Positions 11,632 through 23,329 are shown, numbered from the stretch's first letter. The stretch is DNA of 64,000 nt from Euglena gracilis (GCA_039621445.1 CP154954.1:39703816-39767815), one strand, 5' to 3'. The notes: generated by a model from the sequence alone, not told the origin. Numbers and translations: made by a program.

Positions 11632-14600
11632 AACAGGCAACCGGAAACAGGGAGGTTGAGGCGTAATACCTCAGGCGTGTGGGGTACCGTCTCTGTCGGG
11701 TTTTCCCGCGGAGGGGTTGGTACGCCTGTTGTACTCAGCGAGGTCGGCGAGAGCGGTACAGGTGAAAACTCACCTGCCGGTGCTGCCGGTTCCTGGGCCA
11801 TTTCCGCCACAGTATCCAGCATCACTACCGATGGGCTACGGGTTTACCGTGCCGGAGGTTCTACTGGCTGAGGTTCAGCCTCGGCCATGGGAACTGCTTC
11901 TTCCTCCTGTTCTTCTTCCTCCTCCGCTTCCGGAGGGGATTCCTCGGTACGCAGCTGTGCTGCAGAACGCGGGCCTTCCCGGCTCTGTAGCACACTTGTG
12001 CGTCTGACAGGCCGTAAAGGCTTATACTTTCACTCCTGTCAGAGTTCGGGTATGGCATTGGCCACGTCGCTCGTACCCAGCTTCTGGTCAGAGGGTAGGG
12101 CTCTTTGTCCTCGATCATGCAGAGGTCTTCCTACTGCTGTCGACATTTCTCGCTCGCGCCATATTCTCGTGTGTCTTCCAGGAAGGCGAGCAGCGGCAAC
12201 GCATAACGAGGGACTTCCCCTTCGTGCGCCGCGAAAAACACCTGGAAATAATCCCAGACCAGGATATTCCCGGACTTGGTGCCCAGATGTTCCTGGAGGC
12301 CGATTTCGGCCTCTTCTCAGTCTGGACCCAGGTTCATCATGCGTTGATCCGAATCATGGGGTCTCGCTTCCACCTCGGTGTAGACCCAAGGTAACCACTT
12401 TCTGTGGATATCCACATCACCGGTCATGTGCTCCAGGAAATAAATGTAGACCTCCTGGACGTAGGTAATCCACGCCCGGTGCCAGTATTGTTGCTGCAGA
12501 AATATTTTCTGCCGGTGCTGTTTCAGCACCTTTCGGTCTTGTGTCCCTATCTGGGGATTTCGGCACTGATGCAGGAGGAATCTCCTGGTCAGCTGGCTAC
12601 CGGCATTCTCGGCAGTCGGAGGCGTTTTTCCGCGCTCCCCGAAACCCCAGAAGTCAACAACGTGAACTTCTTTGCAGAACGGGCATTCCAGTTTGTACCG
12701 GTAGGGGTACGCGAGGTCCACATCCAGGAACTTGAACAGCGTGCCATACATGCTGTCCAAGTATACCCTGGAGGTTGTTCGTGAACATTACGGCAGCCTG
12801 CGCCTGGAGTTTCTCCGGCAGGGGGTAACGTTTCCACTGTATTCCCAGTGCTCCGACGGAGTGCATATGGTTGAACATATCCTTCAACTGCGCGACGAAC
12901 GTTTCGCTGTCTTCGCATGTATTCATGCAATCGACATATGTCAGACCGTGTCGGTCGGTAAACATGCCGAAATTCTGGCAGGGGTATCCCAACCAGAACC
13001 ACAGCTCCCACAAATCGGGCATCCGGTCCAGGACAACTTCATTCGAATGAGGGTATCCCTCAAAAGCATGAAGCTCGGAGCTGTAGAAGAAACGTTTGCA
13101 GTGATCGAACATATGATCCTGCACCACTTGGAGCACCGCTTCCGGTGATCGGTGGATCACGCTTCCTACTTGCGTGTACATCTTGAGATCTTCGTCGATT
13201 TTCGACCAGATCTCATCCAGATAATTGAACACCAGGTCCACATCATAATCCTTCGTTTTCGAAAGTTCGGCGGCTTTTCTGCCTTTTCCCGCTGGGGATC
13301 CGGCAGATTTTCCGCCTTTACCTGGAGCTGGCTAGGCGGCTTTTCCGCCTGTGCCAGGTGGGGCTTTCCCACCATTCTCCGGGGCTTTCCCACCCTTTTT
13401 CTGGCCTTTAGCTTTCCCCTTACCCTTGCCCTTTCCTTTACCCTTACTCTTACCCGCCAGCCATCTGAATGTCGCCAAGTAATCTGGGTTAATGTATTCC
13501 CAGTATTCTGGGTCTTCTGGCGTCAACACAGGGTAATACACGGATTCCGTGCTTGGTGTCCGGGCAAATTCCTGCTCAGCGTCACCACGATTCGAGTAAA
13601 CCGGTGCGATAGGGGGTGGTCGGGTTTCCCGACGTGCCCGATCTGCCGCCACATCTGGCGCCGGCGAGGCTTCCTCGCCAGCGTCGAGATGCATCGCTGC
13701 GGGCGGATTTTCCGACCTCGGCGAACGGCGCTGTGGCTGCGGCGTCAGATTTTCTGGGCCGCGGTCACGCTTGCCGACGGCAGAGCTGGTGGGTCGTGCT
13801 GCTGGCGCTTCCGCCACAGCAACATCCCGCTGTCGCACTGGTTGACCCGATCGTGATGGTGGGGGAACTCCTGTGAGAGCTGTCACAGCAGCATCATACT
13901 GCTCGCGCTCCTCCCATGTCATTTCCGCCCGGTCAGGTTATTCCTGTCCGGCGGAAACAGGTGGACGACGTGCGATTTGTCTCTGAACCATCACAGCATA
14001 TTCATACTGCTGACGCTCCTCTTCGGAGGTGAATTCTGGGCCAGTCCGCAGGTTCCCGGGTTCATCCCGTTCCTGCTGGACCGGCGCGCGAGGCGCTGCT
14101 GCGGCTTCCCGCGAGCGAGCGCTTCGGGCACTGTCAGACGTCGCGGGAGGGTTTCCCTCCGCTGGGCGTCTTGGAATAGGGTCAGGAATGGTGGGGTGGG
14201 GTGGTGGTGGATACACATATTGATCCCGCTGGCTTGGTCTGTCCGCATAAACAGACGCAGGTGCCGTTCACTGGGGATAATCCCCACAGACGGCATACTG
14301 AGACACATGCTCCTGCGCGGGGTAATCCCGCCGGGGCATATGCGCTCAGGGGATCGGGAATTACCCTCCTTCTCGCGTGGGTGTTCACTCCGGACAGGTG
14401 CTTCCCCTGTCTCTTCCTCGGGTTATCCGGGGGAGTGAGCACGAAAGTGTGCAGTGTAAGTGCCAACCGGTGGTATCTGCGGTGCTACCTGTGGCGTGAC
14501 TTCCACGCCCAGGTCACGCATAGTGATATCTTTTGTAAAGCCTGATGCAGCCGAATCGGTGTAATACACCGAATTGGTCATCATCGCTTGGGCGCACATA

Positions 14601-14968
14601 CACCACAAGGCTGGAGGGGTGTGTGCGATTGTCAAAATTTGACGGCGGTGGTTATCCCACAATGCCTGTGTGAGTTGGTCTGGTGCGGGGTTTGCGCTAA
14701 TACGCATCACCCGGTTCATCGTCTCCGCCGTGTGGTGTATCATCACACCAGCATACGGTGGGAGGCGACGGGGGCCTGTTGGCTGAGATGACCGCGCTTC
14801 CTCGGGCATCTGGGTCAACCTGCTACTGCTGCTGGCTTCAGGGTTTCCCTGAGCCGCAGTCCGTACAGCTGGGTGTGTACCGTATCGGTACGCATATTGG
14901 TCAGGCTGTGGGTTAGTGGTGGGGTGGTAAGGCGGTCCTCCACCTGGGTCCCTTCCACCGGGCAGCAT
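11632..14968 (-). pseudogene. Family B accessory protein, tandem copy 1
   Basis: The accessory gene copy that directly follows the most complete family B pol. The likely ATG is at 14,968 (MLPGGRDPGGGPP), about 170 bp after the chromodomain stop. Frames: 14,968-14,423 (N-terminal conserved domain with WCMCAQAMMT), 14,216-13,938 and 13,922-13,332 (Pro-rich, then the Gly/Lys repeat), 13,241-12,654 (WELWFWLGYPCQNFG domain), 12,760-12,317 (CPFC near residue 26, then VDFWGFGERG), 12,118-11,861 and 11,825-11,550 (acidic and Pro-rich). It needs at least three frame changes, so it is broken. Similarity to family A is clear in the domain cores and absent in the linkers. No known family is recognised. 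Confidence 0.7.
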
Positions 14969-15067
14969 GTTACCGCCCGGGGTCGGGTCGGTTATTTAGC
15001 TTAGTTGTTGGCTGTGGGGTGGTACGGGTAACTTACCCTGCTTGACAATTCACTGGTAAAAAAAATT

Positions 15068-15090
15068 CTGCGGAAAGAAAGAATGAGAAG
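15068..15090 (-). promoter_or_regulatory. Possible splice acceptor upstream of accessory gene, family B
   Basis: On the minus strand a pyrimidine-rich stretch (TTCTCATTCTTTCTTTCCG) ends in CAG at 15,070-15,068, between the chromodomain stop and the accessory ATG. The equivalent site in the next tandem copy is at 10,592-10,590. It would suit expression of the downstream gene from a spliced RNA. No transcript evidence is available. Confidence 0.35.
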
Positions 15091-15137
15091 AATTAATGAT
15101 AAAAGAAAATAAAACAATATGGGTTTCCCATGAGTTC

Positions 15138-16721
15138 TCAAAAACTTGTTACAGAAACATAAGTTTTATGCTTCTTGTTCCACAGCTTCCACTCTTGCTG
15201 GACATACCCAACAAAACTGGTTGCTGGCTCCCAAGTGTCCTCCTCGGGCCCATACCCTTTCCAGCGGACTTTCCAAAGGTGCATACCTTTATCGAGTTTG
15301 TGATCGATGATTTTATCGACTACAAAATCGTCCGTCTCAGGTAATCTGGGACGGGGCTTGAAATGCAAGCACGGGATGGGAATTTTTTCCGGTGGTGACA
15401 GGTATGGTTTGCAGTCGTCCATATGAACGTCCTCAACACCATTCGGTAATGCAACCTTATATCGCCAGCTGGTACCTAGTCTTTCTAAAATTTCACAGGG
15501 TCCGAGCCAAGGGGGGTCCAGCTTGGAAGGCCCGCATGCGAGTACGGCTACTCCGTACCCACACGCGGTCACCGGGACTATACACAGGTGACTTGAAATG
15601 CTGCAAAAACGATTTCCGTTTATTTGCATGAATATCAGTTATTCGCTTCTGGACTGCAGAACGTACATTTTCTACTTCCGCAAACCAGGTCTCGCAAATG
15701 ACACTCTTTCGGTCGGGTCTCTCCGAAGGGACATCCCCTATAGCCGGAGGGTCCCGTCCGAAAACTAGTTTATAGGGGGAGTGAGGTAAAACCAGCCCTG
15801 GTAAGGTACTGATATAAAATAAAGACCATGGTAGCACTGATATCCAGTTGCTGCGCGAGTCAGCCAGTGAAAGGCGAAGCACATTCACGACGGATTTCAC
15901 GGCTGCCTCGGCTCTACCATCGCCTTTGGGTCGGTATATAATGGAAAAATGTTGCTCGATTCCGAGTAAACCGCATAAGGTGGTGAAAAACGTTGAAGAA
16001 ATCAAATGGTGTTGATCACTCAAAATTTCATTCGGTAAAGCATTTATGCAAATGCATTTCTCCAAAAATATAACCGCCAAACTTTGGGCCGTCAACCCTG
16101 ACTTCTGGCGTGGAATGGCTACAATGTACCCACTCCGCCGGCAGACGACAACAAAAACGTAATCATAATTTTTGTCGTCTGTTCCTTTGCACGGTTCTAA
16201 TTCCAGAAAATCCATGCAGAGGGATGTAAAACTGTCAGGGGGTACGGGGAAAAAGTCCATCGTATTAGGGGGGTACCTCTGCGGGGTTTCACCGCTTGAC
16301 AAATTTGACACCGTTGTGCTCTCTGCAAACAGCGTGAGTAGAGCTCTTTTTCGAGCAGGGTTGTACATTACCTGCGGTTCACCAACGAGAGAAGTTTGGG
16401 CGCCCCAGGGTGACCATGGTTGTGATAGCACAAAATCACATCATCAACCAGGTCCTGGGGGATACAATATTTGTAACCCGATTCATCGCGAAAAACCAAC
16501 CGTAAAGGTGAAAGAGTGTAATTTTTCAGCACTTCGCCATTGCGAAGTCTGGTGAAAGTGGTGTCATACACCGGATCACGACTATAATACAATTCACGAA
16601 AGAAAAGTGGGGAAGGGGACTCCGTGCGCGTAATACGCCGAGGTCCGGACGTGCTTCCACGTCGGCGCCTTCCGTGCACTGCTGCGACCAGGAATGGTTG
16701 TGAAACGGGAAAATAATCCAA
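15138..16721 (-). pseudogene. Family B integrase and chromodomain
   Basis: The most complete family B integrase. Frame 16,721-16,368 holds the spacer and the zinc-binding region (HNHGHPGAPKLLSLV). Frame 16,431-15,493 holds the catalytic core, with MDFLELEP (first Asp), SDQHHL (second Asp) and RAEAAVKS (Glu). It continues through the C-terminal DNA-binding domain ([11 protein letters not shown]). Frame 15,629-15,138 encodes the chromodomain ([14 protein letters not shown]). This combination marks a chromovirus of the Ty3/gypsy superfamily; its integrase chromodomain normally steers insertion by binding histone marks. The zinc and core segments lie in different frames, and a one-base insertion separates the core and chromodomain frames, so it is inactive as it stands. 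Confidence 0.9.
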
Positions 16722-18135
16722 AAGATTGTCCGCATCGTCGTTTTGACGTGCGTACTCGTCAGCTTCCTGACTTCCATGAAAAGTCGCGTCTCCGTCATCC
16801 GGGTTCCCAGGTTAATACCAAGGGGCCCGACTGAGCGGATCCGCTACTTTTTGTGTATGACCAGGGGTATAAATGACAACAGGGTTGAACTAACTCAAGA
16901 ACTCATGCCATCTGCATCGCCTTCCGACCGATGACATGGTTCAGATCCTCGGTGTACCAGTGTTGGAGACTCTCATGATCGGTCTTGACGAGGATTTGGA
17001 CGAGGCTGCTGGCAACCCAGCTTCGGAATTTCTGGACTAAAAGCACGATTGCGTAGGTTTCCTTCTCGCGGGTACTCCGTTTGACTTGACCTTTGCCGTC
17101 ATCGCCCTGTAACTTTCTGCTGAAGAAAGCTACAGGTCAGAGTTCATTTGCCGCATTATGCTGACTAAGAACTCCGCCAACAGCGTAATCACTGCTGTCG
17201 TATTCCAGCACATGGGGTTTGTACGGGTCCGCGATTTCGAGGACAACATTCTCCAAAAGCAAAACCTTGATTTTCTCAAGGGCCTCGCGCATTTGGTCAT
17301 CCCAAATGACTTTGGTGTTGTCAACAGCCCGGTTTTCGAGCTGTTTGGTGAGGGGCACCGCGATTTTGGCGAAGTCCTTCATATAAATCGTGTAGCATTG
17401 GGCTAATCCCAAAAATCTTTTGAGGTGAGGAATCGTTTTGATTATCTCAGGGTTCCACTTCTTAATGGCTTCTGTTTTGCTTGCCGCGGCTTTCCGCTGT
17501 CCATTGGTGAGGATGTGTCCGCAAAATTTTATAATTTTGCGAAACAGATTCATTTTCGCCCCTTTCGTGAAAAGCATATGTTTCAGAAAAAAGGTTAAGA
17601 CCGCGCAAACATGGTGGAAGTGTGTGTCGAGGATATCCTCGCTCGATTTTAAGGATGGTGGTGGTCTTCCTACCAGCACATCATCAATGTACACAGTAGC
17701 GAACGGTAAATCGCGTAAAAACCATTGAATCATCCGTTTAAACATGGCTGGGCCATTCTTAACACCCATGAGGATAACTGTCCATTGGTACACACCCTTC
17801 GATGTCACGAATGCCGTGTATGATTGGGAGTCAGGGTGCAAGTGAATTTTGTGAAAGCCGTCATCCAGATCGAAAATTGACCACAAACGGTTTTCCGATT
17901 GCTTGGTGATCAGATCCTCGATCAGGGGGAGCGGTAAGTGATCATACCTTGTTTGGGAGTTCAGATACCGGTAATCCAGCACCAGCCTGCATTTCTTCTG
18001 ACCTGATGGTTCTGGGGGTTTAGGAACGACAAATGCCTGGGATGTCCACTCCCTTTTCGAGGGTACCATCCATTTGCGCTGAATAAACTTCTCAATCCTT
18101 TCATTGAGAGCCTGTTCGCGTTCTCCTGGGCAACC
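16722..18135 (-). pseudogene. Family B reverse transcriptase and RNase H, 5'-truncated
   Basis: Minus-strand pol. The RT fingers and palm include LVLDYRYLNSQT, FDLDDGFHKIHLHP and the catalytic VYIDDVLV. Connection and RNase H follow (YDSSDYAVGGVLSQHNAANEL). The frame ends in a TGA at 17,139-17,137 where family A has CGA (Arg); RNase H resumes beyond it (PVAFFSRKL). The remaining RNase H, 17,136-16,722, is broken by further frame changes. The 5' end is lost at about 18,135, inside the segment before the RT core, where sequence switches to repeat block B. Gag, protease and the methyltransferase-like region are therefore absent. Confidence 0.9.
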
Positions 18136-18149
18136 CCCCTCAGCCTTCA

Positions 18150-18151
18150 TT

Positions 18152-18208
<57 letters not shown>

Positions 18209-20187
18209 CGTTCTCCAAAAGCGTGCACATCTGCATGTCTGTGGATTATATTGCAACCTGAGGGAGGCAACAACCTCAAAAATGACCCTTCAGTGACCCC
18301 TGCAAACACCACGCTGGGGTTGAGGTGGGGGTAAACCATGCTTCCATTCCACCATCATATGCCCCCCCCACACACGTGTCCATCGCAGCGTTCAGTGCAC
18401 ACTCCTGGGGGTGCGTACTAGCGTCCACGGTTGAGGGCAACCCAGAACCGGTGAGATGCCGCGGGGGGGAGCAGGGGGCACTGAATTGGCTGCGATGGCT
18501 GCTGCAACAGCACCATGGCTCAAGGGTGCACTGGAGGTGGTTGCCGAGTCCAGGCCGGCCTGAGTGCACCGAGGGGGGAAAAAAACAAAACAAAATTCTT
18601 AGAAAAAATTCTCGTCGTGACGCAGGGGAGATGGGCACATACCTCTCTTTAAGGACTCCGGGGGGGTTTGCTGGGCTAGGGCTAGAAATTTGGGCTGGCT
18701 AGCCCGCCCCTCCCCCAGGGGGGGTATTGGCCCCGCTGGACTGAAATCGGAAAAATGCTCAAAAATGACCTGTAAAATATAATTTTGAAAAAATGATGCA
18801 TCCGAAACCCCCCCAAAATACCCCAAACGTCCCCCAAACCCCATTTTTGGCCACTTTTGAACACAGTTTTTCAAAAAATTTCGGCGCTTTGGCCGAAAAA
18901 ATTCTGGGCTGGACCCCCAAACAAGGGGCTGGCTAGCTTGGCTAGCAACGCCCCCGGGGGGGGGGGGTGCTGCTGCGGCTGGGCTGGGCCCAAATCGGGG
19001 CCCGGCTGCAGGCGCCCCCCACGGGGGTTCGCAAAACCTTAGAGAGATGTATGGATGGGCATCCACAAATCGCCACGCATGATTCCCACTCAACTAGGCC
19101 GGGACTCCCCCCCCCCGGGTCACAAATTTCAAAAAAACACTCTGGGCTAGATTTGACTGTGGGTGGAGTGGGGTGGGGGTGCGGCGGTCCTTAAGCAAAT
19201 ATGAAAAAAACCTCCGCTGTCCCAGGACACTCAGGGAAAATATACAGGAAATGGGCAAGAAATTTTGGCATTTCTCGGCGAGCACCAGTCAACATAACAC
19301 CCAGCGTCTGAAATGTTTGCCCACGGCTGGCAAAAAGATTCGCCCCAACCAGTCAGAATTTTCGCCCAGTGCCCTCAAAAAAAATTGCCCAAAAGCATCA
19401 AATTTTTTTTACTGCACCGCCAAAAATGTTTGCACTTCCTCAAAAAATATTTGCCCTCCGTCCTTTTATATTTGAACAATGAAAAAAGGCCTTATTTTAC
19501 TTATTTATGTTTATTGTGTTCGATCAACGTATAGTTGGTGAACACCCTATTTGCCCTAAGCCAACAGGAGGCCTTGTGCGACAGCCAAAATGGCCAAAAA
19601 GGATGGACACGGTTCAAAATTTGGTCAGAAATAACCTGAAATGACACAAAATGCCCAGCATTTCCTAGAGCTATCAAAAACATTTGATAGATTTGATATC
19701 CTAAAAATCATTGACAATCTGCCAAAAACTGTTCAAAACGAAGCCTCAATGGATCGAACATCAAAAAATCATCAAAAAATCCAATGACCATGAATTGGCC
19801 CGAAAAAAATTCAGAAATGCAAAAAAAAACTGCCTGAAATGGTGGAAAACCAGCCAAAAATGGCTCCAATGGCAGAAATTTTGCTAATCATTTCCAATTT
19901 TTTGGGGGGGTTTACGTGCAAGGTGCCCACACATGCAATGTTTTTCTTTGCAAAGAAAAATCATCACCATACATCGCGTCGCTGTGTCTCTTTTTTCCAA
20001 CGTTGAGTGTAACGAAATACACTCAATGAGTAATGCATTTGTGATGGTCAAAATTTTTCACAACCGTGAATGCATGCGCAAAATCCAAAACAAAAATTGG
20101 CCTTTGGAAATGTTAAAAAACTCCTTTGATTTTTCGTCCTTTGGAAATGTCAAAAAAACTCCTTTCTTTGATTTTTCGCAAAACCAC
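18150..20187 (-). repeat. Inverted repeat block B, right copy
   Basis: The inverted counterpart of 1,784-3,850, collinear along its length. It starts at the GT tract and ends at a CAAAACCACGTGTTGGC stretch equivalent to 1,785-1,800. Differences are substitutions, homopolymer length changes and a lost unit of the 45-bp tandem repeat. Confidence 0.8.
18153..18204 (+). repeat. (GT)n microsatellite, about 52 bp
   Basis: An uninterrupted GT run at the site occupied by a 20-bp CA run in the left block-B copy (opposite strand). It lies within about 20 bp of the junction with the truncated family B RT. Confidence 0.95.
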
Positions 20188-20523
20188 GTGTTGGCAGTGG
20201 CCCCAAGGAGGGGGGGTGTTATTTTGGGGGGGTGTTATTTTTATATGGAAAATCAAAGGAAAACAGGAGGGTGTGTTATTTTGGGCGCTCGAAATCGGCA
20301 TCTGAGGGGGGGGGGTGTTATTTGGGGGGGGGGTTTGGATGCTGTGGTCGAAAAAACGGTTTTCATGAGGGGGGGCTTTGCACAAGGTGTGTCTCCAAAT
20401 AAAAAGATCCGATCAGATCCGGTCCCTGCAGCCATTTTCAGCCGGTCTTTGTTGTTGGTTGGTTGGCACTTCCACTCTGCCAAAATCCAGTCATTTACCC
20501 TGGGGGGGGGGACTGGGCATAGG
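20188..20523. other. No gene; G-run-rich direct repeats
   Basis: Repeated phrases of the type GGTGTTATTTTGGGGGG occur four times between 20,205 and 20,340, each with long G runs. Tracts of this kind could fold into G-quadruplexes. No coding region is recognised. Confidence 0.55.
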
Positions 20524-20601
20524 ATTTTTTTTAAAACCTATTTTCTGGGCCCGACGCCTGTCTTGAAATTCTACTGACATTAACGGATTTCAGGCTCAAA
20601 T

Positions 20602-20720
20602 TGTTTATGTCGGTCGATTTCCATTCAGGCGCCCGTTTATGTCAGTCGATTTCCATTCAGGCGCCCGTTTATGTCGGTCGATTTCCATTCAGGCGCCCGT
20701 TTATGACAGTCGATTTCCAC
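20602..20720 (+). repeat. 32-bp minisatellite, cluster 1
   Basis: Three full units and a partial one of GTTTATGTCGGTCGATTTCC followed by ATTCAGGCGCCC. Units are nearly identical, differing by CGG, CAG or ACAG at the same place. Confidence 0.9.
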
Positions 20721-21209
20721 TCCATTACAATCTGTTGCTAGTCAAATTGGAAATTTTTATTCATTTTTTGGAAATTTTGTATTTCCATTTTTTTCGACAT
20801 TTTTGGTCCTATGGGGTTGTGGAGGAGTTATGGATCAGACAAAAACCAAATTTACTGGCCAGGTGATCACAGCTGGCTGAACTTTGGATGGAACAGACGG
20901 AAGGACGGTACTTAAGATTATTATTTTCTGGATCTTCAGAAAAAGCATTCGGCATATTTGTCTTGAACCAGTTGTCATCACTGGTCACCTAAGACAAAAG
21001 CTTTCGGATGAAGAGTTATTTGGCAATGTCAACCCTATTTTCTGGGCTCACCTGTATTGCAATTACATTGACATCATCGGATTTCGGGCCAAGGCTGTGT
21101 TCATAGCAAAAAGCTGTGTTCATGGCTTTGGTCAAAATCTGTGTTTGTAATAAAACGCAGACTCTGGCCTGAGCCTTTGTTTCGAAACGCTGAGTCTGTT
21201 ATCCGGCCT

Positions 21210-21235
21210 GAGTCTGCGTTTCGAAACGCAGACTC
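21210..21235. repeat. 26-bp perfect palindrome
   Basis: GAGTCTGCGTTTC followed directly by its reverse complement, centred on TTCGAA. Degenerate half-copies of the same phrase lie at about 21,163-21,200 and 21,244-21,255, giving a small cluster. Confidence 0.85.
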
Positions 21236-21431
21236 GGGTCAAAGTCTGCGTTTAAGAATCAGTTCTTGATATAGAGATTCAGAAAAAGAAAAAGGAATTC
21301 CGAAAAAAAGAGACAAAATGTTGGTCAACATTAACAGGTTTCAGGCTGAAACTGTAAATGTCCCAAAACGGAACAAAAAGGCATTCAAAAAGGAAACAAA
21401 AGGTTGGTCGATTTCCAAGACATCGGAAACG

Positions 21432-21562
21432 GTTTATGTAAGTCGATTTCCATTCAGGCGCCTGTTTATGACAGTCGATTTCCATTCAGGCGCGCCCGTT
21501 TATGTCGGTCGATTTCCATTCAGGCACCGTTTATGTCAGTCTATTTCCATTCAGGCGCCCGT
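21432..21562 (+). repeat. 32-bp minisatellite, cluster 2
   Basis: Four units of the same 32-bp repeat as cluster 1, with small length changes (one GCGC duplication, one GC loss), about 0.8 kb away in direct orientation. Confidence 0.88.
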
Positions 21563-21672
21563 TGATGGGCCAAAAACCACTTTTTTGACCATATTTCCAT
21601 CCAGGCGGTTCGGTCAAATGAATATCAAGACAGGCGTCGGGCCCAGACAAAGTAGGTTTTTAGAAAAATCGA

Positions 21673-23329
21673 CCGACACTAACAGATTCAGCAGGGGCGC
21701 CGGGCGGCTCGCTTCGCTCGGCGCAAAGCAAAGGATTTTGGCATCAGGGGGCGCGGGAAAATATTTGCTGTGCCTTTTAAGAAAATTTAGCTCTCAGGTG
21801 CCAATCTGCAGGGGCTTCCGCGGGGACTCCAATAGACCCCAAAAAAGTTCCGGTGCGGAGGGAGGGAGTCCAGCCCCCCGCAAAGTGAAGATAAACTACT
21901 CACACGGAAACCCAAAACTCCTCCCCACACGCGCACACCTCATCTTCGCCGTTGTGGCCGGGCGCAGGCCGCTCCGGCCCGCCCGCCTCCGCCACTCTGC
22001 CGGCGGCTGCGGCGGGGCTGCCTCGCGGGGCTGCCTTCTGGCGACCCCGGCGTGGCCCATCCCAGAATGCAAAGTTTCTCTGTGAACGGCTTCGGACCTC
22101 CTTTCAACCCATGCTGCCCCCACCAAAACATTTGACTGGCCGTTTGAAAAAAGGCCCACCCAGACTAGACACACAGCCACCACTGAGGGCCCCTTTCCCA
22201 CAGGGGGCTGGGTTCTGGTGAAACCAACTTTCTTCGTTGTGGAAATGCATTGCTGCAACAAAATAAAAGACAAAATATGCGGCGACCGTCAACGCAGCCA
22301 GCGTTGTCTGCCCCGGCCCAATGCCACCCACCACCAAACATCAGGTGACACATCAACATGGGTAAGTGGATCAAAGCAAATGCATGGCATGGCGAGGCAC
22401 TTATCATCCAATGCCGGAACCTAAACCTCATCCAATGGCCTTGTTTCTGGCATGACCCAAGGAACAAACAGAGTGGCCAAAATAAAGCAGGCACAAGATG
22501 TGAGGAGCAGAAAAGCATTGGTGGAACCTCAACCTTCCCAAAACACACATTTGGCTGCCTTTACAGCCAAAGTAAGGTGAGCAGGGCCCAATGCAGACAA
22601 GGTGGCCACTGCGAAGCGGAAAGAGGCCCAAAGCAGCCAAAGCTGAACCACGGCAAGTGCAGAGCCAAAGCCCTCAAGACAGGCCCAAGGTGGCAAACCT
22701 GTTTCAAAGCTGCTGAAGCGCTGCAGAACGACGCAAGACCGCGTCAAAGGAGGTGGCCAGTGTGACCGAAGGAAGAAGGGCAGAAAGAGCAAAGCAGCCG
22801 GAGGAAAGCAGGCCAAGAAAACACGGCCAGAAGCAGTTGACCATTGGCTACCACAAACCACTTTTTTCCCCCGCTGTCTGGCTCGGGATCATAAATGCAT
22901 CTCCGGGACATCAGGTGTCTGGTGGTGGGGTGGCATATGGGCAGGCTGCAACCGTGCCCATATGGGGAAAAATAAAAAAAACCCTTCTCAAAACTTGACA
23001 GCATTGACTGCACCCCCCAGTGTTGTGTTTGCAAAAATTTACAAAACATTGACAACAGGACAAACCACGGACAAACTGAAAGGGGTGTGTGCCCCCCCCT
23101 CCTGCACCTTGGTGACAAATTAACCGCCTGACCCACCATGGCCTCACGACACCTCAGCCAAATGAAACCAACCCTGTAATGATTGGGACGCCAGGTGTGA
23201 AAGCGAGCGGGAGGTGCTGTTGCTCCTGCGCTCCTGTCGCTGCTGCTGCTGCCGCCGAATGCCTCCATTGCCCCTTGGCAACATGCCCCACCGGGAAAAA
23301 ACGCCGACCCTGGTGGACTGCCTGTGTCA
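21673..23329. other. No gene recognised
   Basis: Unclassified sequence. Several short open frames exist on both strands (for example 22,358-22,765 plus and 22,165-22,548 minus), but none has a recognisable domain and opposing frames overlap each other. A GC-rich patch lies near 21,950-22,040. The last 45 bp match 3,850-3,905 inverted, as the start of a third repeat-B copy. Confidence 0.45.

Larger units (their letters stand above)
6233..16109 (-). repeat. Tandem array, 4,478-bp unit, about 2.2 copies
   Basis: Matching landmarks are spaced exactly 4,478 bp apart: the chromodomain frame at 6,245, 10,723 and 15,201; the integrase junction at 7,153, 11,631 and 16,109; the accessory segment at 8,176 and 12,654. 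Copies differ only by scattered substitutions and a few indels, so the duplication is recent. Each unit holds the integrase 3' half, the chromodomain and the first 3.3 kb of the accessory gene. At 7,153 and 11,631 integrase sequence joins accessory sequence after the shared phrase GTCAACCCTGACTTCTGGC, while at 16,109 it continues into normal integrase. Confidence 0.93.
20524..21672. mobile_element. Possible non-autonomous element with terminal inverted repeats
   Basis: The stretch near 20,530-20,572 (AAAACCTATTTTCTGGGCCC followed by GACGCCTGTCTTG) returns inverted near 21,625-21,665 (CAAGACAGGCGTCGGGCCCA followed by GACAAAGTAGGTTTT). This gives imperfect terminal inverted repeats of about 40 bp around 1.1 kb. 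The interior holds two 32-bp minisatellite clusters, a 26-bp perfect palindrome and a partial internal copy of the end sequence near 21,040. No transposase is visible. It may be a MITE-like element, or simply a pair of inverted repeats in a satellite-like region. Confidence 0.4.

Noticed and set aside
17137-17139. CGA-to-TGA changes as evidence of a RIP-like or methylation process
   Set aside because: Some stops here are C-to-T at CGA (17,137; 41,115; near 56,650), but others are transversions (38,761; 53,747; 38,173). The sample is too small for a claim.
21318-22085. 255-codon plus-strand frame as a gene
   Set aside because: Its first third translates the 32-bp minisatellite and the rest crosses the inverted end of a putative element.
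22358-22765. 135-codon plus-strand frame as a host gene
   Set aside because: No domain, overlaps an equally long opposing frame, and lies in unclassified DNA.
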